From Methanobacteriota archaeon (GTDB lineage Archaea; Thermoplasmatota; Thermoplasmata; RBG-16-68-12; SOIM01), in assembly GCA_020345725.1 (NCBI GenBank), contig CP070767.1, forward strand, positions 1,635,139 to 1,679,377: DNA of 44,239 bases, read 5' to 3'. The translations under genes and the position numbers were made by a program. Shown here piece by piece: positions 1-8,319 of the stretch. The notes under the pieces are model-generated. The model saw nothing but the letters and a program-made list of their open reading frames with translations, was not told the origin of the DNA and did no database searches. The number at the start of each line of letters is the position of its first letter. Position 1 is the first letter of the stretch.

Positions 1-2539
1 CGTCAGCAGTGTTGTCTCGGTCCATAGTGATTTCGGTGTCGGACAGGGCCATCGTGACCGATCCCACTCCTGTGATATCATCACCAGCATATGGAGAACG
101 ACCCATGTTCTGGCCACTCGCTGGCTGCACAGAAGCGAACGCCACCGAACGATCGACATCCACAGACACTGGAAGACGCACAGTCTCCTGATTCATGCCT
201 GAACGGATGTTCTGACTTCCTGCCAGGACACTGCTTCCGTCCTTGAGTTCCACTACCTGCCAGTTGATTTCGGTTATGTTGTTCGGAGATCCAGAGAGAC
301 ACCGGTCTATCATCACAGTCGTGGAATCAACCAACTGAGCACGAAGCATATTGGCGCCAACAATCGGACCGCCACCACTCATTCGGAAACCAACCAACAC
401 AAATGACTTATTCACATCAACAGGAACGCTGAGAGTTGCATTTACAGAGGTGGTTGGACCCGTCATTGTGAAGATGGATCCTTTCTGGACGTTGATGAGT
501 GCAGGATCTGTGAATTCCACAACTTGCCACCAGATTGCGTGGCCCGAGTTCGCCCCCTGGACTCTGAACTGGAGATTTGAAGTGTTTGTCAGTTCGCCGA
601 CTACAGGGTCGTCTGAACTCCAGTTCACATCGGTACTTGTAGGTGTCTTGGACCACGTGACGAATGCTTGCTGAACTGCCGTGATTTGGCTTATTGGCAA
701 GTTGAACATGGTCGAGTTCATAGAGGGTATCTCTCCACGTTGTACTCTCACACCAGAATAGTACTCAACAACATACCAATGTACGGAGATGGGCGATGGT
801 ATGCCTTCATCCGTTGATCTGGCGAATTCCAGTGAAGTGGGTGTCGCGATTCTTCCAGAGAGTTCTGAACTTACTGGACGGTTACCGTTGTGTCTCGTGT
901 TGAATATCAGGAAGGCTTTGGACATGTCCACCTGGGTGATGTTGACGGTAATAGTGCCACTTGCCATGCTGACCGCTGTGCCGCTTTGTACGGATTCTAT
1001 TCTTGTCCCGATGTTGACATTCGTGGGGGGATTGGATATCACTGTGTTTCCATAGTGAACGTAGTATCCTCTTTCAGTTGTAGAGCTCTCTATTCCTCGA
1101 TACAATGCGAACCACACTCTGGTTGAATTGCTGTTCCATGAGGATGCTGGGTCCAGGATTCGGTCTATTTCCACCCATTCTGTTGTGTTCCAGTAGAACA
1201 TCCTGACGTCATCACCGTCTGCCTGAGACTTACCAGCCGCCACCAGAGAAGCATGATCCAAGTCTATGGAAACCGTGTATCCTGGTGGAAGACTCGAGGA
1301 ACCTGCCGTGATTGTGATTCCCCTTATGTACTGGAACTGCAATTGTGCCTTTCCGAAAGAAACAAAGGTGTCTGTCATTGAACTATACTGGGCGGCGTTC
1401 CAATCGGGTGAGTGAACAGCCGACGAAACGCGAATCTCGTCCATCATACCATCGAGGTAATCTCTTACTGGGAAACTTAGGCTGAGAATCTCGAAATGTC
1501 CATATCGTGTTGGAATGAACCTACCAGATGTACTCCAAGCAGAACCTAGATCGCTATCCACCAGTGTTCCATCCAGGTAGAGGAACAAGTTCCCGTTGAG
1601 GATGTCCCAGGAAAACACAAGATGGTGCCAGTCATTGTCAAGAACTCCTCCTCCGATCACTCGTGAGGTGAACGCCCCTGTGTTCATCCCTGCACGGAAC
1701 TGGCCTCCCTCGGTCCAAATCGCCCTGTCCCTGTTCTCCTCAGTGCTGAAGATGCTCCGTGTCGATGCGGTATTGTCGAGTTTTACCCATAGCTCAATAG
1801 TCCCCTGGAACTCGCTCGCGTCCATTTCATCTCCATTGCTGTCGAGATAATCATTGTTACCGTCGAAGTTATCGGCTCCACCTATGAATCCCGGTACGCT
1901 CATGTTGATTTCGTTCATTACTGCTTCCAGATGGTTGCCATTTGAGGTTGAATCCAGATGGTCGTTATTGCTTCCAGTCGTCCTGTTCGCTTCATTCATA
2001 TGCTGCACCATAAGGTAGTTAGAATCCCACACATTTGACGGATTCTGCCCATCCAGAACGGTTTGGTTCCCATAATACATCCAGATGTGGTCGGTAGTGG
2101 ACAACCGATCGATGAGTGGCACTCTAACCCAGACAAGCGATGTTCCGGATTCATTCCATCTCTCAATCTCGTGGTCCAACACAGTGGTTCCATCAGCATC
2201 CACAAATCGAATGTCTTCACCTGCGTTCTGGGTATTGGTATAATCGATTCTGCTGTCATTGAGCTTAATCAGAACTGGGAAATCGGGGAGGTCTTCATTG
2301 ATGGATTGTGTGTCGAAACTCAGTTTCTGTCGAATCGTCCAACTACTGTTCCACCAGTCTCCTCCCAGCCACGGTTTTGGAAGCTCTTCGAAGTACATAT
2401 TGAGGGTGTATGGTCCTGTACCGAAGTTGGCTGTTCCCTTGCCAGTTGGCCAGGACGGAACAACTAAGAGCAACATAAGGAGTGCGGCCACCAAGGTGGT
2501 GGCTCTTACTCGATGGGATTCCTTAGCTCTCTGCCTCAT
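1..2539 (-). CDS. Giant surface protein C, DUF2341 + LamG-like (C-terminus beyond window)
   Basis: The reading frame is open from an ATG at 2539 to the left edge (846 codons, no stop), so the 3' end is missing. Residues about 12-30 are a hydrophobic signal segment. A DUF2341-type domain follows (about 62-160, starting WWNSSW and ending near the HIWMYYGN motif). A LamG/concanavalin-like jellyroll follows at about 170-385, with the typical DWHHLVFSWD and YLDGMMDEIRVS motifs. The rest is beta-rich and unassigned. The ATG overlaps the TGA of the preceding giant gene (ATGA, 2536-2539) and has GGAGG 8 nt upstream, so translation is probably coupled. This family typically binds glycans or makes surface contacts. 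By analogy with its neighbours it may end in a membrane helix, which cannot be seen here. Confidence 0.88.
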   Translation of the reverse strand, partial: MRQRAKESHRVRATTLVAALLMLLLVVPSWPTGKGTANFGTGPYTLNMYFEELPKPWLGGDWWNSSWTIRQKLSFDTQSINEDLPDFPVLIKLNDSRIDYTNTQNAGEDIRFVDADGTTVLDHEIERWNESGTSLVWVRVPLIDRLSTTDHIWMYYGNQTVLDGQNPSNVWDSNYLMVQHMNEANRTTGSNNDHLDSTSNGNHLEAVMNEINMSVPGFIGGADNFDGNNDYLDSNGDEMDASEFQGTIELWVKLDNTASTRSIFSTEENRDRAIWTEGGQFRAGMNTGAFTSRVIGGGVLDNDWHHLVFSWDILNGNLFLYLDGTLVDSDLGSAWSTSGRFIPTRYGHFEILSLSFPVRDYLDGMMDEIRVSSAVHSPDWNAAQYSSMTDTFVSFGKAQLQFQYIRGITITAGSSSLPPGYTVSIDLDHASLVAAGKSQADGDDVRMFYWNTTEWVEIDRILDPASSWNSNSTRVWFALYRGIESSTTERGYYVHYGNTVISNPPTNVNIGTRIESVQSGTAVSMASGTITVNITQVDMSKAFLIFNTRHNGNRPVSSELSGRIATPTSLEFARSTDEGIPSPISVHWYVVEYYSGVRVQRGEIPSMNSTMFNLPISQITAVQQAFVTWSKTPTSTDVNWSSDDPVVGELTNTSNLQFRVQGANSGHAIWWQVVEFTDPALINVQKGSIFTMTGPTTSVNATLSVPVDVNKSFVLVGFRMSGGGPIVGANMLRAQLVDSTTVMIDRCLSGSPNNITEINWQVVELKDGSSVLAGSQNIRSGMNQETVRLPVSVDVDRSVAFASVQPASGQNMGRSPYAGDDITGVGSVTMALSDTEITMDRDNTAD

Positions 2540-5500
2540 TTCATCGCCTCCTCTATGCTTTGTTCCTCTGTAGGCCCAGATTCTGTGGTTTTTGGTGGCT
2601 GTCTTGGCTGACCCTTGTCTCCTTTCCGCGGCCTCTTAGGTTGATTCTTCGTATTGAGTTCTCCAAGGTGCTTGCGAATGACGTTCTCCACGCCTGAGAA
2701 TCTGAACAGAAAACCGTCCCAGCTTTCCAATTCCTTCTTGTACTCCCTCTCAATTTCCGCGGTTGCATCTACTATCGGCTGCAAATTCCTCTTTGTTTCG
2801 TGACCGTTGTACACGACCGCGAGGTACACCATTTCGCCTCTCTCAATCATTATCTTCTGTTTCCCAAATTCGATCTTCTTGACTGGCGCATCCTCCACCC
2901 CTCTGAAAGAGTCTCTGATGAACTCCTGGATAGCGGTCAGCATATTGGAGAATATGTCTTCATCGATCTCGCTCTCCCTCTCAATAACGCAGTGGCTGAT
3001 GAGACTTCCATTCTTGTAGATGAGAAACGCCTCGTCAATCTGGATCCTGGCGAAGAACCATCGGGCAAAGATGATGAGAATCGCAATTGCAAGCAGGGCT
3101 GTGATCAAGGACCATGGCCAGTAAATCTGATCCCAGATGGAAGGAGGTGCTGGACCGATAATCCTTACATGGATTATTCTATTAACAGTCTCGTCACCAT
3201 CGCTGACCTCAAGATACACATGGTCTTCCCCCTCTACCGAGTAGCTGAAGATAAGGATGGAACCAGCAAGCGTGGGTGTTTTGGTGTAGTTGCCGAATGC
3301 TCTTATGGTCAGGTCAGAGAAACTGTCGTCGACATCGTAGACATATTCTCTCAAGTCCAGAGTGAGAACTTGGTCTGTTCTCACTGTGAGATCCAGTATC
3401 TCCAGGATTACCGGAGCATCGTTGACAGGAAGAACTGTCACCTTCACTGTCTGCTCTATCAAGGCCCCGTTCGGATCTGTTGCTCTGAAAGTGACGTACT
3501 CCACTCCAAACCAATCCTGTGTTGAGTTTAGTGTCACCCTCGAGGTTGGGTCTATCGATATCAAGACATTTGTAGATAGACTTGAGAAGGTGAGTTCTTC
3601 TCCATCTGGGTCGATGAAGAATTGGCCCAACCGAAATGCGTTGGGGAGAGTGGTGTCCTCATAGAAAGAAACATCTGGGATTGTCTCATAATTCTCAGGA
3701 GGCCAGTTGTCAACTATCGTTACATATATTTCTTGCCAATCGGAAGATAGGCCGTCACTCACTGTTATTCTGACAACAATCGTTTGTCCATTCATGAACT
3801 GCGGGTAGTGTAAGTCCATCACGGTGTTGTGGCCGTCGTAGAAGAAGATGTGAGTTGGGTCGTCAGTGCTTATCACCAATTCCGATGTGTCGTTGTCCAC
3901 ATCATACACATATGGAGCCAAGTCAAAGGTGAAGTTGTAGTCAGGAAAAGCAGGGTCGTCGTAACGAACCACAAGATCTGGTACACCAGAGATGACAGGT
4001 GGATCGTTGACCGGAGTAACGGTTATCAGAACGATGTCCTCTGCTCTGGCATTGTGAGGGTCAATCGCTCTGAATGACACAGTCTCTGTTCCAGACCAGT
4101 CAACTGGGGCTTTGAAGTCAACTGTGTGGTCATCATTGATAGTAATGTCAACATGCACGTTTCCGCTTGAATAGAACAAACTATCTTGATCCGGGTCTTC
4201 GAAGTAATCGTCCAAATCGAAGTAGCCGAGTATTTCCTGCCCTTCTTGCAGGAAGACATCTGGCAACTCCAAAATCAGCTCAGGTACGAAATCATCCGAT
4301 ACGGTGACTGCAATCACCGTGGACATCTCCCCTCCATGCTCGTCGTGTACTGTTACTATAGGATAGACAGTGAGACCATCGAACTCCTGTGGATACGTGA
4401 ATGTCCCCCATAGTCCGTTGAAGGATATGTAGTCGGGTTCAGTGCTGTCTAGCGTGAGGTTCTCCTTTGTCGTCTCCACGTCCGATACGTAGTCGTAGAA
4501 GTAATAGCCATAAGGCACGTCATAGTGCAGGGTGAAGGGCGTTATGCTCTGAATGGTGGGGTTGTCATTCATTTGTGTGATATTGATGTAGAGCGTCTGG
4601 CTGTCGGTGTAGCCGTCCATGTCCCTTAGCCATATTGTGAGCTCATCACTTCCGTATGCGTTGGTGACTGTGGTGAACGTTATCAGATGGTTTCCGATGA
4701 CGTTGTCGCCAGTTATTGTGGTCAGAGTGCTATCGTGGTTTGTGAAATACCAAGTGAGATTCCAGGTTGGATCTTGAGGATCGCTCGCAAAAGAGGAAAG
4801 GTCCAGATCCCATGAACCATAGTCTTCTGGTCTGAGTTGATCTGGTATGGTTCCCAGAATTGTGGGTTTCACGTTAGTGACTACTACAGATACATTTGCG
4901 CTGCCGGTTATGTTGTTCTGCAATATGGCGGTTACATTGATCCATCCGCTCAGCAATTCTGTGTCAAGGGCTTCCAAGCTTGCCATCTCGGCCGATGAAG
5001 AGGTTATTGTCCCTGCGTTCGTCTCCCAGGTCGAACTGATGATTGACACTACATTCCCATCAGAGTCATGGCCGGTCGCTGTGAAGTTCTGGGTCTCCAA
5101 GTGTTCCACAATCACTGGATTTGGCAGGACTGTGATGCTGTCCAATGCTCCTGCTGTTACGGTGATTTGGTCTGTTGTGTTGGCGTGACCAAGTCCATCG
5201 TTTATTGAGACCGTTCCTGTTCCGACTGTTGTGGCGTCAAAGGTCGCATTCTCTGAGGGTCCTGGAGGAATGGTCCCAATACCTCCGTTGACGGTCCAGT
5301 TAACCGTCACAGTGCCAATTTGGTTGTCATCACTATCGTATTCGTATGCTGTAAAATTCCCAATGTCATCGGCTGTAAGTGTTCCAGGACTCCACGGTTC
5401 TATGCCAACTCGGAATCGCGAGCCAGATATGACTTGAATGATGTTAGTCGTATTTGAGTGTCCCAAACCATCGTTTGCAGTCACAGCTCCAAAACCAGGT

Positions 5501-7479
5501 TGCATTGGATCGAACAGGGCGAATGAACTTGGACCGGGAGATATGGATCCTATTCCACCTGCCACGCTCCAGTTCGCAACGATAGGTCCCAATGGATTTC
5601 CTCTCCAATCGTGCCCTGTGACATTGAACAGAGTGTTGTCGTCAGTCGTCAGAATCCCTGGTTCCCATGGGTCGATTGCTATTCTTGACGTGCCTCCAGC
5701 CAGAACATTGACGACAGTGTAGTTCGAAACCGAGTCGTCCGAGTTGTTGCAATATACTCTCCAAGCCCCTACCATTCCGGGAAGATATACGCCAGAGGAA
5801 TTGACAGAGCCCCAAGGATCATCTGTTTCCCATTTCTCAGTAAAGGGTGTGTTGTGATGGAAAGAATCGTGTCCAGTGGCATTCAGGTCAACCCATTCGT
5901 CAGTCGTTCCAGTCCACGTTGCTGCGGACATGTGGATGTGGTCCAAGCTTCCGAAGAATTGATAGGTTATTCTCATATCAAGCAGGATTGGAGTTTGTAT
6001 GGTGTTCGAAGCTGTCAGATTCGCTCTGAACCTGATCGTCTGGGAACCAACGGACTGAAGTGACTCTCCTCTGAAGATTTCAGTCCATGATGCTCCAGAG
6101 GTAGTTGAATACCAGTATGTGATGTTAGTTTGAGGCTGAAGTATGGAAGTAGCGTTGAATTGCTCCCAGCTCACCCAGTTGATTGGTGTCAAATCCTCGG
6201 TTTCCAAACTTCCACTAGGTTCATATCTCCAGCAGTCAATCCTCACATCTTCCAGTATGGGCCTCTTTGTCCTGTTGAGAGTTTCCATTTCGGCTTTGTA
6301 TTGTATGCATCGATTCGGGGGAGATCTGATTTGAGAGCCTGTTGGGGTTGTGTACGCCGGTGACCAGCCGCTCCAGATTCCAGAACAGTCCCCAGTACGA
6401 GTATGGATCGACATATTGGTTTGACTGGGTATGGTGGAGTTCCAGCTTATGTTACCCCAATTTGTGATTGACTGGCCGTCCATTGTTCTGGAGACGTAGG
6501 TTCCATTGGCAAGTCCTCCTTCCGTGGAGATGTAGTTGACTCGAACTTTTGGTCGATTGCCGGGAACAGCAGAATGAATGCTATCGAACCTCTTCTCCTC
6601 CACCACGACGGCAGAGCTATACGGAATGAGAATCACACCATAGTTCGGCACCGTTCCGTTGATCCACTCACTCAGAAGCTGTGTGATATCCCATGAGTAC
6701 CAAGTTGTCTGATCTCGTATGTCGGTCACGACATCCTCTGGGACAACGTTGAAATCTCCTCCATCGGTCGCCCAGGTGTTTACTGCATCCCTATCTTGCC
6801 ATGTGACGCCATCAACCATTGGATTGTCATTCCCAACTCCTTCCTTCCATGACGCAGTCACTTTATGCAGTGAGATGTTTACTGGCATAGCAGAATCAGC
6901 GCTTCCCAGACTCAACCTGAGGCTCGATGCAGTTAACAAGTCGAGGTCTTGGAACTGAGTTATGTTGAACTGGACAAGTATCCTCTTCTCATCCACGATC
7001 CTCGCATCGAGTGTTGGTGATAATCCGAAGTTTCTGTTGAGCGGGGCTGTGCCACGGATATGTGCGTCTCCTCCCCCTATTGTTCCAATCGGATACTCAA
7101 GGACCTGAAGTATGCCAGCAGAAACGGTATCATTCAAAGTCACATTGCCAGGGTCAAGACTGACATTTACATTGAAGAAGAATGTTCCCCGTTGGAAATC
7201 CGCCAAGGATGTGTCTAGGAACTGTGAGCTTACCACGCCAAGGGTCACATTGTTTGGCAAAACGCTGAGATTCTGATATGTGTAATTGGAGGAGTTCTGA
7301 AATGACCAAGTGGCTGTCATCGTTCCATCCAGATTGTCCTGCAATGTTGGATCTGCACTCGGATCATTGACAAAGATCAACAGGTTCGATGTAAGTGTGA
7401 ATACGACTAGAAGAATCAGGAAGAATCTCCTGCCCTCCATGGGTTTGGCTACTCTTGTTCTCTTGATCTGGGCTCTCAA
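2536..7479 (-). CDS. Giant single-pass surface protein B: cadherin-like stalk with cytoplasmic longin/roadblock-like domain
   Basis: A protein of 1647 residues. Its start is a TTG with GGAGGG 5 nt upstream (7485-7490); the nearby ATG at 7483 is out of frame. Order of parts: basic N-terminus and signal helix (about 16-36); DNRLRE-type domain (about 120-320); beta domains; Ig-like repeats (about 595-870) sharing a GGIG[ST]I.PGPS motif; cadherin-like repeats (about 870-1440) with VNDPP/VNDAP linkers and acidic Ca-binding-type motifs such as DVDND; transmembrane helix about 1454-1476; cytoplasmic domain about 1480-1595; and a Lys/Pro-rich tail. Many N-x-S/T sequons suggest a glycosylated exterior. 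The inside domain reads beta-beta-helix-three beta-helix, the order of longin/profilin-like folds. It lies between a Ras-like GTPase gene and surface protein C, with which it overlaps 4 nt. A sensor or adhesin signalling through the GTPase is inference. Confidence 0.93.
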   Translation of the reverse strand: MRAQIKRTRVAKPMEGRRFFLILLVVFTLTSNLLIFVNDPSADPTLQDNLDGTMTATWSFQNSSNYTYQNLSVLPNNVTLGVVSSQFLDTSLADFQRGTFFFNVNVSLDPGNVTLNDTVSAGILQVLEYPIGTIGGGDAHIRGTAPLNRNFGLSPTLDARIVDEKRILVQFNITQFQDLDLLTASSLRLSLGSADSAMPVNISLHKVTASWKEGVGNDNPMVDGVTWQDRDAVNTWATDGGDFNVVPEDVVTDIRDQTTWYSWDITQLLSEWINGTVPNYGVILIPYSSAVVVEEKRFDSIHSAVPGNRPKVRVNYISTEGGLANGTYVSRTMDGQSITNWGNISWNSTIPSQTNMSIHTRTGDCSGIWSGWSPAYTTPTGSQIRSPPNRCIQYKAEMETLNRTKRPILEDVRIDCWRYEPSGSLETEDLTPINWVSWEQFNATSILQPQTNITYWYSTTSGASWTEIFRGESLQSVGSQTIRFRANLTASNTIQTPILLDMRITYQFFGSLDHIHMSAATWTGTTDEWVDLNATGHDSFHHNTPFTEKWETDDPWGSVNSSGVYLPGMVGAWRVYCNNSDDSVSNYTVVNVLAGGTSRIAIDPWEPGILTTDDNTLFNVTGHDWRGNPLGPIVANWSVAGGIGSISPGPSSFALFDPMQPGFGAVTANDGLGHSNTTNIIQVISGSRFRVGIEPWSPGTLTADDIGNFTAYEYDSDDNQIGTVTVNWTVNGGIGTIPPGPSENATFDATTVGTGTVSINDGLGHANTTDQITVTAGALDSITVLPNPVIVEHLETQNFTATGHDSDGNVVSIISSTWETNAGTITSSSAEMASLEALDTELLSGWINVTAILQNNITGSANVSVVVTNVKPTILGTIPDQLRPEDYGSWDLDLSSFASDPQDPTWNLTWYFTNHDSTLTTITGDNVIGNHLITFTTVTNAYGSDELTIWLRDMDGYTDSQTLYINITQMNDNPTIQSITPFTLHYDVPYGYYFYDYVSDVETTKENLTLDSTEPDYISFNGLWGTFTYPQEFDGLTVYPIVTVHDEHGGEMSTVIAVTVSDDFVPELILELPDVFLQEGQEILGYFDLDDYFEDPDQDSLFYSSGNVHVDITINDDHTVDFKAPVDWSGTETVSFRAIDPHNARAEDIVLITVTPVNDPPVISGVPDLVVRYDDPAFPDYNFTFDLAPYVYDVDNDTSELVISTDDPTHIFFYDGHNTVMDLHYPQFMNGQTIVVRITVSDGLSSDWQEIYVTIVDNWPPENYETIPDVSFYEDTTLPNAFRLGQFFIDPDGEELTFSSLSTNVLISIDPTSRVTLNSTQDWFGVEYVTFRATDPNGALIEQTVKVTVLPVNDAPVILEILDLTVRTDQVLTLDLREYVYDVDDSFSDLTIRAFGNYTKTPTLAGSILIFSYSVEGEDHVYLEVSDGDETVNRIIHVRIIGPAPPSIWDQIYWPWSLITALLAIAILIIFARWFFARIQIDEAFLIYKNGSLISHCVIERESEIDEDIFSNMLTAIQEFIRDSFRGVEDAPVKKIEFGKQKIMIERGEMVYLAVVYNGHETKRNLQPIVDATAEIEREYKKELESWDGFLFRFSGVENVIRKHLGELNTKNQPKRPRKGDKGQPRQPPKTTESGPTEEQSIEEAMK

Positions 7480-7534
7480 GCATACCCTCCAATAACGAGG
7501 CTTCTTCAGCTCTCTCTCAGAAATCTCTTAGTTT

Positions 7535-7546
7535 GAATATATACAT
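7535..7546 (-). promoter_or_regulatory. Putative TATA box for giant protein B
   Basis: The minus strand reads TATGTATATATTC about 60 nt upstream of the TTG at 7479, an archaeal TATA-like element. It would allow transcription of proteins B and C separately from the GTPase gene that ends at 7589. Confidence 0.45.
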
Positions 7547-7588
7547 AGCTTCGAGAATACCTCTAATGAAAATCACTGATGATAATGG

Positions 7589-8191
7589 CTAGGGACTGGC
7601 TGCAGTTGGTAGAGGTCCCGATAGTACTCCAGCACCCAACTTCTCCAGAGGGTGAGTCTTGAGTATACGCTCAACCACCTTCACAAATGCGATTTCCACA
7701 TTCTCCCCAGTCTTTGCACTTGTGAGTAGGTATGATGTACCATGCCCATCTCCCAGTTTTGCCAGTTCTGCCTCCTCTATCTGGATATCGTCCCGTAAGT
7801 CAGTCTTGTTTCCTATCACAAGAACTGGGATGTCTCCTGCCACTTCTCTTACGCTCCCAATCCACTCGTTCAGGCCCTGTAGGGTGTTCTCCCTTGTCAA
7901 GTCGCAAACACCCAGAACGCCCTTTGCACCTTGGAAATAAGCCTCCTGCAGCAGTTTCCTGAAACCTTTCTGGCCAATTATGTCCCATATAGTCAGGTCG
8001 ATATGAAGGTCTTCCTTTGTGTCTGGATGTTTCATGTCAATCTCCCTTTTTGTGACCTTTGTCCCCATCGTCTGTAGATACCTGTCGGAGAACTCATCGA
8101 AAACGTATCTCCTTATTAGGCTGGTCTTCCCTACAGCCCCATCACCCACCATACAAATCTTCATCTTAATCTGCAGTGGTTCCTTTTCCAT
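7589..8191 (-). CDS. Ras-like small GTPase 1
   Basis: A protein of 200 residues with all five G boxes: P-loop GDGAVGKTS (about 16-24), switch I Thr within TMGTK, G3 WDIIGQKGF, G4 NKTD, and G5 TSAKTGE. The catalytic Gln of G3 is kept, but the usual DTAGQE is DIIGQK. There is no C-terminal cysteine for lipidation, so any membrane association must come through a partner. It is a paralogue of the GTPase at 15145-15744 and, like it, lies directly upstream of a giant surface protein whose cytoplasmic domain looks like a GTPase-binding fold. The Ras/Rab-like assignment is firm; its cellular role is inferred. It ends in TAG. Confidence 0.95.
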   Translation of the reverse strand: MEKEPLQIKMKICMVGDGAVGKTSLIRRYVFDEFSDRYLQTMGTKVTKREIDMKHPDTKEDLHIDLTIWDIIGQKGFRKLLQEAYFQGAKGVLGVCDLTRENTLQGLNEWIGSVREVAGDIPVLVIGNKTDLRDDIQIEEAELAKLGDGHGTSYLLTSAKTGENVEIAFVKVVERILKTHPLEKLGAGVLSGPLPTAASP

Positions 8192-8238
8192 CCTAGCATC
8201 CCCGCTGGTGCTTTTCTAGACTCTTCCAACTTCAGAAG

Positions 8239-8247
8239 TTTATATAA
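8239..8247 (-). promoter_or_regulatory. TATA box of Ras-like GTPase 1
   Basis: The minus strand reads GTTATATAAAC about 50 nt upstream of the ATG at 8191, which predicts a leader of about 20-25 nt. It shows that this GTPase and probably protein B form a transcription unit separate from protein A. Confidence 0.6.
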
Positions 8248-8319
8248 CCGTTCTTGTGTTGTTATCAATGCTGATATTGCACCTTGACTGAATTCATGCC
8301 TCTGGGACATGCACATCTT

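Noticed and set aside
2800-3525. Plus-strand ORF of 241 codons within protein B
   Set aside because: It is antisense to the transmembrane and cytoplasmic part of protein B and has no recognisable domain or promoter.
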